From positions 1 through 16,130 of the forward strand of contig JAHZFY010000010.1 in the NCBI GenBank assembly GCA_019421105.1: a DNA stretch of 16,130 bases, written 5' to 3'. Each line of letters opens with the position of its first letter. The stretch's first letter is position 1. The stretch comes from a bacterium. GTDB taxonomy: Bacteria > Bacillota_I > Bacilli_A > RFN20 > CAG-826. The notes under the pieces are model-generated. The model was given only the letters and a program-made list of their open reading frames with translations, had not been told where the DNA came from and made no database searches. Below are positions 1-6,055 of the stretch, one piece after another. The position numbers and the translations under genes were made by a program.

Positions 1-993
1 GTTATTTCTAGACAAATTAATGCCTACTATAAAGATGGTGACTTTGTTTTTGATAAAAATTTGATTTCGTATATAAAATCTTGCGATCATGCTGTCTTTA
101 TTGGATGTGGAACATCTTATCATGCAAGTTTGATCGGCGCTCGATATTTTGAAAGATTAGGAAAAACAACTAATTGTTTCATTGCTTCTGAATGGGGATA
201 TTATCCAAAGTTTCTTGGCAATAAAACATTATATGTTTTCTTGTCGCAATCTGGTGAGACCGCGGATTGTATTAGATGCATGAAATTTTTAAAACAAAGA
301 GGCGAGACAATTTTAACTATTACCAATACAGAAAATTCTACGATGATGCGTGAAGCAAATTATTCTATATTGTTGTATGCTGGAATAGAGGTTTCTGTTG
401 CATCGACAAAAGCATATTCAGCTATGGTTTGTTCCTTGGCGTTATTAACAAGATCTATAAATAAAAAAGACACCATTATCAATGAATTAATGGATGTAGA
501 AAAAGCAATTCTTGATGTTTATAAACAAAAAGAAAAAATTCATGAAATTGCAAAATTGATTAAAGATAGTAAAGATGTATTCTTTTTAGGTCGTGGATAT
601 GATTATGAACTATCTTTAGAAGCTTCTTTAAAATTAAAAGAAATAACTTATATCCATAGCGAAGGAATTGCGGGTGGAGAACTTAAACATGGTCCGATTG
701 CTTTAATTGATGAAGGCACTCCTGTAATTATTTTTATAAGCGATGAAAAAATTGCCCATGCGATGAGAAATAATATTAAAGAAGTAGAGAGCCGTGGAGC
801 AAAAACTTTTATCGTTTCAACTGAAAAAACAAAGCACGTGAAAGATGATTTTGTTATAAATAAGACAAGAACATATCTATCGGTTTTATCAACATCAGTA
901 TTCGCCTTTTATCTAGCGTATTTTGTAGCATTAGAAAAAGGGCTAAATATCGATAAACCAAGAAACCTAGCTAAAGCAGTAACAGTCGAATAA
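1..993 (+). CDS. glmS: Glucosamine-6-phosphate synthase (isomerizing), C-terminal part; 5' end outside window
   Basis: GlmS makes glucosamine-6-phosphate from fructose-6-phosphate and glutamine, the entry to cell-wall amino sugars. Frame 1 is open from base 1, so the gene enters from outside the window and the N-terminal glutaminase domain is not seen. The visible part holds the two SIS (sugar isomerase) domains. The first has the motifs FIGCGTSYHA, SQSGETADC and VASTKAY. The second has FFLGRGYDYE and a long motif ending GGELKHGPIALID. The protein ends DKPRNLAKAVTVE, the usual GlmS C-terminus, with the C-terminal active-site Lys region. The TAA stop directly abuts the stop of the convergent chromate-transporter gene. 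The TTG at 61 is an internal codon, not a start, because the frame reads through it with GlmS-like sequence upstream. Confidence 0.96.
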   Translation, partial: VISRQINAYYKDGDFVFDKNLISYIKSCDHAVFIGCGTSYHASLIGARYFERLGKTTNCFIASEWGYYPKFLGNKTLYVFLSQSGETADCIRCMKFLKQRGETILTITNTENSTMMREANYSILLYAGIEVSVASTKAYSAMVCSLALLTRSINKKDTIINELMDVEKAILDVYKQKEKIHEIAKLIKDSKDVFFLGRGYDYELSLEASLKLKEITYIHSEGIAGGELKHGPIALIDEGTPVIIFISDEKIAHAMRNNIKEVESRGAKTFIVSTEKTKHVKDDFVINKTRTYLSVLSTSVFAFYLAYFVALEKGLNIDKPRNLAKAVTVE

Positions 994-1563
994 TCAAAAT
1001 ACTAAAATACCTAAAATACCAGAGAATATTAGCAATAATATAGTGTTAAAGTTCTTTTTTAGTACAAATTTATAAATATAAACAAATGATGTTAAAAGAA
1101 TAAATAATGTAAATGTTTTACGATCGAAAGCAAAAGGAGAACTTAAAGAGTTGCCTCCAAAAAAGAATGACTTTACCATCAATAAAATTACAGTGGAACT
1201 AATCAAAGCAATGATGATAGGTTTAACGCCATTAACTGCTCCTTGGATGTATTTAGATTGAGAAAATTTTGCTAATAGTGTAGCGAGTAATAAAATGACG
1301 ATAAATGAAGGTAAAACCACACCAAGCGTCGCACAAACAGCGCCTAAAAATCCCGCTTGAGAAGAACCAACAAAAGTGGCGATATTAATCGCAAATGGTC
1401 CTGGTGTAACTTCACTAACGGCAATAAAATCATAAAGTTGACTTGCATCCATCCAACCTTTTGATATGACTTGCGCTTCTATTAAAGGAATCATGGCATA
1501 GCCGCCACCAAAGGTGAACAATCCTATTAAAAAGAAAATTCCAAACAATTCTAAAAAAATCAT
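994..1563 (-). CDS. Chromate transporter family protein, short CHR subunit (second of pair)
   Basis: This 189-residue membrane protein is a single CHR domain (chromate ion transporter family, PF02417). The N-terminal signature GLFTFGGGYAM is at about residues 14-24 and TPGPFAINIATFVG at about 53-66, followed by several hydrophobic segments. Short CHR proteins are known to occur as adjacent pairs that act together, as opposed to long two-domain ChrA. It overlaps the upstream CHR gene by 4 bp (ATGA), so the two are translationally coupled. Family members have been linked to chromate efflux, but in anaerobes the natural substrate is often unknown. The stop codon directly abuts the glmS stop on the other strand, with no bases between them. 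Confidence 0.92.
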   Translation of the reverse strand: MIFLELFGIFFLIGLFTFGGGYAMIPLIEAQVISKGWMDASQLYDFIAVSEVTPGPFAINIATFVGSSQAGFLGAVCATLGVVLPSFIVILLLATLLAKFSQSKYIQGAVNGVKPIIIALISSTVILLMVKSFFFGGNSLSSPFAFDRKTFTLFILLTSFVYIYKFVLKKNFNTILLLIFSGILGILVF

Positions 1564-2153
1564 TTCTTTCCCTTTCCTTTACCAAAAAATTTTGCTAAAG
1601 ATGTATTAACAACCCCTAACAATAAACCTAACGCAATCAATATCAATGAAATCCATGTGAAGTCAGGTATGAATATCGAAAATAAGATCATTGTAGTTAA
1701 AGCGATGGATAAAACAATATAAAAATAAGCATCTCTTTTCATTTGCTTTGCTAATTTAATGACGGTGGTAACAAGTAAAACCATAACGCCAACCTTTATA
1801 CCTTTAAAAGCTTTATCAACAATGGTTAATGCTAAGAAATCTTCAAAGAATAAAGAGATAATATATATGATTAAAAGTGATGGTAAAATAAGGCCTAGCG
1901 TTGAAAAAATAGAACCGACTATGCCTGCTACTTTATAACCAACATAAGTTGCAACATTTACAGAAATAGGTCCAGGTGTAGATTCAGCAATAACGAGTAT
2001 TTCAAAAAACTCGTCTTGTCTAATCCAATGCCTTTTTTCAACTATTTCAGCTTGTATGATGCCGACCATGGCATAACCGCCACCAAAAGTGAATAGTCCT
2101 ATTTTAAAAAACGTGTAAAATAAATTCAAAATATCCAATAATTTTTGCTTCAT
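1560..2153 (-). CDS. Chromate transporter family protein, short CHR subunit (first of pair)
   Basis: This 197-residue membrane protein is the partner of the gene that follows it on the minus strand. It has the CHR signatures GLFTFGGGYAMV (about residues 19-30) and STPGPISVNVATYVG (about 53-67). A run of predicted membrane helices follows, and the tail is basic and Lys/Gly-rich (GKGKGKK). The first 24 residues resemble the partner's start, as expected for duplicated single-domain CHR subunits that form a heteromeric transporter. The start ATG is preceded on the minus strand by AAAAGG (plus 2161-2166), a fair ribosome binding site. It is transcribed divergently from greA. The transported anion cannot be read from the sequence. 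Confidence 0.92.
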   Translation of the reverse strand: MKQKLLDILNLFYTFFKIGLFTFGGGYAMVGIIQAEIVEKRHWIRQDEFFEILVIAESTPGPISVNVATYVGYKVAGIVGSIFSTLGLILPSLLIIYIISLFFEDFLALTIVDKAFKGIKVGVMVLLVTTVIKLAKQMKRDAYFYIVLSIALTTMILFSIFIPDFTWISLILIALGLLLGVVNTSLAKFFGKGKGKK

Positions 2154-2218
2154 ATTTTAACCTTTTACATTATATACTTATTTTCATAAAAGAAAATATG
2201 GAATTTTATTTAACATAT

Positions 2219-2246
2219 TGGTATAATAGCAAGCGACTTGAGGTGA
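2219..2246 (+). promoter_or_regulatory. greA promoter (extended -10) and ribosome binding site
   Basis: TGG followed by TATAAT at 2222-2227 makes an extended -10 element (TGn-TATAAT). No good -35 box is seen at the right distance, which is common with extended -10 promoters. A GAGGTGA ribosome binding site at 2240-2246 lies 4 bases before the greA ATG. The predicted leader is short, under 20 bases. The element lies in the 97-base divergent region shared with the chromate-transporter pair. Confidence 0.65.
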
Positions 2247-2250
2247 TACT

Positions 2251-2727
2251 ATGGTAGAAAAAATTCAATTAACTAAAGAAGGATATGAAAATTTCCAAAA
2301 AGAATATCGTCAATTAATCGATGTAACTCGTGAAGAAGTAAAACGCCAATTAATTGAAGCAAGAGCACAAGGAGACTTAAGCGAAAACGCAGATTACGAT
2401 GCGGCAAGAGCTAGACAAGCAGAAGTTGAAGGACGAATTGTTGAATTAGAAAATATTTTGCATAATGCAATTATCATTGATGAAAACAAAAAACATTCTA
2501 GAAAAATTGCGCTTGGTTCTACAATTAAGATTAAAAATTTAAGCGATGGTTCAGAACATATCTATACGATAACTGGTACTAGCGAATCTAATCCAACAGA
2601 AGGAAAAATTTCCAATGAATGTCCATTAGGAAGAGCTTTAATCGGACAAGAAAAAGGAAAAGTTGTTGTCGTAAAAGCTAAAAAAGAATATCAAGTTGAA
2701 ATTCTTAGCACCAACGTTGGAAAATAG
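2251..2727 (+). CDS. greA: Transcription elongation factor GreA
   Basis: GreA enters the RNA polymerase secondary channel and stimulates cleavage of backtracked RNA, which rescues stalled complexes. At 158 residues it has the normal family length. The N-terminal coiled-coil hairpin runs to about residue 75, with the acidic tip GDLSENADYD carrying Asp42 and Glu45, the residues that coordinate the catalytic Mg2+. The C-terminal FKBP-like domain covers about residues 80-158 (LGSTIKIKN, then ISNECPLGRALIGQEKGKVV). The start is supported by GAGGTGA four bases upstream. It appears monocistronic: an extended -10 promoter lies in front and a hairpin with a T-tract behind, although that hairpin also carries the comEA ribosome binding site. 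Confidence 0.97.
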   Translation: MVEKIQLTKEGYENFQKEYRQLIDVTREEVKRQLIEARAQGDLSENADYDAARARQAEVEGRIVELENILHNAIIIDENKKHSRKIALGSTIKIKNLSDGSEHIYTITGTSESNPTEGKISNECPLGRALIGQEKGKVVVVKAKKEYQVEILSTNVGK

Positions 2728-2751
2728 TTTATTTTAAAAAAGTTTAAAATT

Positions 2752-2779
2752 ACCTCCTATTAGTAGTAGGAGGTTTTTA
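2752..2779 (+). terminator. Hairpin with T-tract after greA; its 3' arm is the comEA Shine-Dalgarno
   Basis: A perfect 8-bp inverted repeat, ACCTCCTA (2752-2759) and TAGGAGGT (2767-2774), with a 7-base loop is followed directly by TTTT. It lies 24 bases after the greA stop and looks like an intrinsic terminator. The right arm contains AGGAGG (2768-2773), which lies 8 bases before the comEA ATG and is the only plausible comEA ribosome binding site. The left arm, ACCTCC, equals the anti-Shine-Dalgarno core of 16S rRNA. Folding would therefore both end greA transcripts and hide the comEA site on any read-through RNA. Confidence 0.7.
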
Positions 2780-2781
2780 TT

Positions 2782-3315
2782 ATGATAAAACTATTGATTG
2801 GCGTTGTTATTGCAGCTTTTGTTGTCATAATAGGTTTTATGGCAATTGATCCAAAATTAAATAACAATGTAAATAATACTAGCATTATTAATAGTGATAA
2901 TGTCTTTTCTTTATCTATCGAAGGAGAGGTTGAAAAGCCTGGAACATACGCTTTAAAAGAAGGATGTACGATGATAGATTTAATTAACGCTGCTGGTGGT
3001 TTGACATCCAATGGTGATGAAAAAGCATATTTTGAAGACGCAATATTGACTAAAGGCTCAACTTATTATATTGCACCTATTTATGATAAAGGCGACATAT
3101 GCGCAACAGATAAAATTCAAAAAGTAAATATCAATACGGATTTAGAAGAGACCTTGATGAGCGTCAATGGTATAACATCTTCAATTGCGTCTAGTATCGT
3201 TTCTTATAGAAACGAAAAAGGAGAATTCAAAACGATTGAACAATTAGAAGATGTCTATGGTATTGGTCCTGCAACATATAAAAAAGTCAGAAATTTTGTA
3301 ATTCTTCATGAATGA
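2782..3315 (+). CDS. comEA: Competence protein ComEA (SLBB + helix-hairpin-helix DNA-binding receptor)
   Basis: ComEA is the membrane-anchored DNA receptor that hands incoming double-stranded DNA to the ComEC channel. The 177-residue protein has an N-terminal membrane anchor (about residues 1-25). A SLBB/soluble-ligand-binding domain follows (about 42-100, with SIEGEVEKPGTYALKEG and INAAGGLT). The C-terminal tandem helix-hairpin-helix DNA-binding domain (about 113-177) has VNINTDLEETLMSVNGI, then YRNEKGEFKTIEQLEDVYGIG. The domain order matches Gram-positive ComEA. The start is fixed by AGGAGG 8 bases upstream. It overlaps comEC by 4 bp (ATGA), so the two are coupled. No comEB lies between them. 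Confidence 0.94.
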   Translation: MIKLLIGVVIAAFVVIIGFMAIDPKLNNNVNNTSIINSDNVFSLSIEGEVEKPGTYALKEGCTMIDLINAAGGLTSNGDEKAYFEDAILTKGSTYYIAPIYDKGDICATDKIQKVNINTDLEETLMSVNGITSSIASSIVSYRNEKGEFKTIEQLEDVYGIGPATYKKVRNFVILHE

Positions 3316-5318
3316 TATTGTTTTTATCTTTTATCGGGCTATGGATTGGTATATCCTTTACGAATAATATCGTCTTTACTTTAATAATTACCACATGTAT
3401 CAATGGGTTACTTTATTACAAATTAAAGAAAAATTATTCTATTGTATTCAATTGTTTTGTCATTGCAGGAATCATCTTCTCATTTATTAAATTTGATGTA
3501 TCGCAGACATATTATCAAGGAATAATCGTCGAAAGTAAAACTAATTATTTTATATTGCAAGTTGGTATAGAAAAACTTTACATTTATAAGTATCAACACG
3601 GATATGAAATTGGTGATATTTTAAAAATAAGTGGAATTAAAAAAACATTTATTTCAAATACGATAGAATCTGCATTTGATTTTCAAAGATATTTAAACAA
3701 TAAAGGAATATATAACGAGCTTCAAATTGACGAAATACAAGAAATATTTTTAAATCCATTGAGAATAAATTTATTAAAAAATTCATTCTTAAATAAATTT
3801 GAAGATAATAGCAAAAACTTTGTTTCTACTTTATTTTTTTCTAGTTCTTTAGATTCTAGACAAAACATATTTTTTGAAAAATTGCATCTTTATCGATTAT
3901 TTAATGCAAGTGGGATTTATTTATATGCTGTAGTTAAAATGATCACTTGGATATTAAATATATTTTTTGATAAAAATAAATCAACAATAATTTCATATAT
4001 TCTTATTTTTCCTTATTTGATTTTCAATATTCTAAAAATTTTTGTCATTAAGTTGATCATAATGTTTGTTATAGATTTATTTTCTCGATTTGTATTTTGT
4101 GTGCAATATAAATATATTGAAAGGCTATCACTTGCAGGACTTATCTTATTAATATTTGACAAATATTTAGCATTCCAAGAATCTTTTATCATCTCTTTTT
4201 TGCTATCTTATTATGCGTACTTTTTAAATAATAGTTTTATTTTTTTGACGGGAAAAAAGAAAAAAATTGTTATAAGCTTTTTAATTTGGTTATTTTTTAT
4301 ACCATTTGAGATATATTTTTATAATGAAATTTCCTTATTTTCTTTTATATTTCAAACTTTATTTCTTCCTATTTCCATATTCATCAATATATTAATATTC
4401 TTTTGCTTATTTAATGTTCCTTTATTTGGGGTTGTTGATTATGTTTTAAATAAATATTTGTTATTAATAAAAAATATTTCTCTTCTTTCTTTTAATATAT
4501 ATGTCTCTCCATTTTCAACTTTAGAAATTATAATATATTTTTTTATTTTGATTTCGTTAATTTATATTTTGACAACACGATGTAAACCTTTATATAAATC
4601 ATCGATAGTCTTAGTCATATTTTTATGCATTAAATCAATCCCATTTTCTTATTTAGTTGATGATTATGTAGCATTTATCAATGTTGGTCAAGGTGATTCT
4701 ACTTTGATAGTACATGATAAAAAAACCGTTTTAATCGATACAGGTGGTAGTGTTTATAAAGATATCGCAAATGAGTCTCTTATTCCGTTTTTTAAAAAAA
4801 GACAAATTTATAAATTAGATTATGTGATTACTACGCATAATGACTTCGATCATATAGGCGCATTAACGGGTTTAAAAGAAAACTTTATAGTAAAAAATCA
4901 TGTAGATTCAAGCAACTTATTCCCAATAAAAATCAGTGAATCATTTATAATTGACAATTTAAATACATATCAAAATGAAGGAACTGAAGAAAATGATAAG
5001 TCTTTGGTATTGCATTTTAGTTTGAATAATAAGACATTTTTAATAATGGGTGATGCTCCAAAATGGGTGGAAAGAAAAATAATAAAAGATAATAAAAATT
5101 TAAAATGCGATGTTTTAAAAGTAGGGCATCATGGTAGCAACACTTCAACAAGTCAAGAATTCATCGAATTTTTAAAACCAGAAGACGCTATTATTTCTGT
5201 AGGTGCAAATAATGAATACGGACATCCTCATAGTGAAGTTTTATCAATTTTAAAATACTATAAGGTAAACATAAAAAGAACTGATGTTGATTCGACAATT
5301 TTTTATTTTTTAAATTAG
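3312..5318 (+). CDS. comEC: ComEC/Rec2 family DNA uptake channel with C-terminal metallo-beta-lactamase domain
   Basis: ComEC is the cytoplasmic-membrane channel that takes up single-stranded DNA in competent cells. The 668-residue protein has N-terminal membrane helices and an OB-like DUF4131 region (about residues 60-150). A long, very Phe/Ile/Leu-rich polytopic competence domain follows (about 160-445). A metallo-beta-lactamase-fold domain, thought to act as a nuclease, covers about 450-668. That domain keeps FINVGQGDSTLI, IDTGG, TTHNDFDHIG (metal ligands HxDxDH), MGDAP, VGHHGSNTST and GHPHSEV. It is somewhat shorter than Bacillus ComEC. Base composition is even more AT-rich than in neighbouring genes, as expected for a membrane protein in such a genome. 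No terminator is visible before the rex promoter. Confidence 0.93.
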   Translation: MILFLSFIGLWIGISFTNNIVFTLIITTCINGLLYYKLKKNYSIVFNCFVIAGIIFSFIKFDVSQTYYQGIIVESKTNYFILQVGIEKLYIYKYQHGYEIGDILKISGIKKTFISNTIESAFDFQRYLNNKGIYNELQIDEIQEIFLNPLRINLLKNSFLNKFEDNSKNFVSTLFFSSSLDSRQNIFFEKLHLYRLFNASGIYLYAVVKMITWILNIFFDKNKSTIISYILIFPYLIFNILKIFVIKLIIMFVIDLFSRFVFCVQYKYIERLSLAGLILLIFDKYLAFQESFIISFLLSYYAYFLNNSFIFLTGKKKKIVISFLIWLFFIPFEIYFYNEISLFSFIFQTLFLPISIFINILIFFCLFNVPLFGVVDYVLNKYLLLIKNISLLSFNIYVSPFSTLEIIIYFFILISLIYILTTRCKPLYKSSIVLVIFLCIKSIPFSYLVDDYVAFINVGQGDSTLIVHDKKTVLIDTGGSVYKDIANESLIPFFKKRQIYKLDYVITTHNDFDHIGALTGLKENFIVKNHVDSSNLFPIKISESFIIDNLNTYQNEGTEENDKSLVLHFSLNNKTFLIMGDAPKWVERKIIKDNKNLKCDVLKVGHHGSNTSTSQEFIEFLKPEDAIISVGANNEYGHPHSEVLSILKYYKVNIKRTDVDSTIFYFLN

Positions 5319-5330
5319 TCTATAAATATA

Positions 5331-5359
5331 TTGCATACAATATATATAATAGATATAAT
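5331..5359 (+). promoter_or_regulatory. Promoter of the rex-adhE-hydrogenase operon
   Basis: TTGCAT (5331-5336) and TATAAT (5354-5359) are separated by exactly 17 bases. The -10 box is perfect and the -35 box matches consensus at four of six positions. Transcription would begin near 5366, inside the palindrome that follows. The promoter lies in the 81-base gap between comEC and rex and is the only clear promoter found ahead of the seven genes that run to the terminator after the last hydrogenase gene. Confidence 0.75.
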
Positions 5360-5362
5360 AAT

Positions 5363-5383
5363 ATCGATACAAAACGTATCGAT
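5363..5383 (+). promoter_or_regulatory. Perfect 21-bp palindrome over the predicted +1: probable repressor operator
   Basis: The arms ATCGATAC (5363-5370) and GTATCGAT (5376-5383) are perfect inverted repeats around AAAAC. The palindrome starts 3 bases after the -10 box and covers the expected transcription start, a typical place for a repressor to block RNA polymerase. The first gene downstream encodes the repressor Rex, so autoregulation is the simple reading. It does not match the well-known Rex box (TTGTGAA...TTCACAA). It could also act as a short RNA stem-loop in the leader, but no T-tract follows, so it is not a terminator. Confidence 0.6.
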
Positions 5384-5399
5384 TAGGAAAGGAGGCTAA

Positions 5400-6050
5400 A
5401 TGGAGAACAAAAATCTTATGTCGTTTTCTTTGGCTGCGATACAAAGAATGCCAAATTATCTTAGGTATTTAAAAGAATTGCAACAAAGCGGAATTATATA
5501 TGCATCATCAACAATTATTGGAAACAAAATGAATTTGAATCCGATTCTTGTTAAAAAAGACTTATCAATTGTTACTTCAATTGAAGGCAAACCTAGATTA
5601 GGCTATAAAATATCGACATTAATTAATGATATTGAGTCATTTCTTGGTTATAATAACTTAAAAGATGCCGTTATTATAGGATGTGGAAATTTAGGAAGAG
5701 CATTACTATCTTATCCAGGATTTTCTAATTACGGCGTAAATATTTGTCTAGGATTTGACACTGATAGTGAAATAATTGGATCTGTAATCAATGGTATAAC
5801 GATTATGCCATTATCAAAATTAGAAGATTTAATCGATAGATTGCATATCCATATAGCGATATTGACAGTTCCAAAAGAAGCTGCGCAAGAAATTGCAAAT
5901 AGGCTAGAAAAAACTCAAATTAGAGCAATATGGAACTGGGCTCCAACACAATTAAATGTAAGCCAACATATTGCTGTAAAAAACGAAGATATTGCATCTT
6001 CATTAGCAATCTTAACTAATAAGATGAAGGAAATTATAGAAAAGGAATAG
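5400..6050 (+). CDS. rex: Redox-sensing transcriptional repressor Rex (divergent DNA-binding part)
   Basis: Rex represses fermentation genes at high NAD+/NADH and releases DNA when NADH rises. The 216-residue protein has an N-terminal winged-helix domain (about residues 1-85; AIQRMPNYLRYLKELQQSG is typical) and a Rossmann NAD(H)-binding domain with VIIGCGNLGRAL at about 97-108. A C-terminal helix used for domain-swapped dimers follows. IWNWAPTQLNV near residue 180 matches the conserved family motif. The recognition-helix and wing region reads LVKKDLSIVTS then GKPRLGY, whereas Bacillus-type Rex has IRxDxSYFG then GxxGxGY, so operator preference may differ. The start follows a perfect AAAGGAGG (5388-5395). 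It is first in the operon, 5 bases before adhE. Confidence 0.93.
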   Translation: MENKNLMSFSLAAIQRMPNYLRYLKELQQSGIIYASSTIIGNKMNLNPILVKKDLSIVTSIEGKPRLGYKISTLINDIESFLGYNNLKDAVIIGCGNLGRALLSYPGFSNYGVNICLGFDTDSEIIGSVINGITIMPLSKLEDLIDRLHIHIAILTVPKEAAQEIANRLEKTQIRAIWNWAPTQLNVSQHIAVKNEDIASSLAILTNKMKEIIEKE

Positions 6051-6055
6051 GTGTT

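Noticed and set aside
996..1020. Three near-tandem copies of AAAATAC
   Set aside because: Lies in the coding sequence of the chromate transporter and encodes its Gly-Ile-Leu repeat-like tail; low complexity, not a separate element.
2160..2180. Minus-strand TATAAT (plus 2169-2174) as promoter for the chromate-transporter pair
   Set aside because: It would leave only about 8 bases of leader, starting within the ribosome binding site, and has no -35 box. The real promoter is unclear.
2179..2198. Inverted repeat TATTTTC/GAAAATA with a 6-base loop in the greA/chromate-transporter divergent region
   Set aside because: Only one G-C pair in seven; such repeats are expected by chance in sequence this AT-rich, and it has no clear position relative to a promoter.
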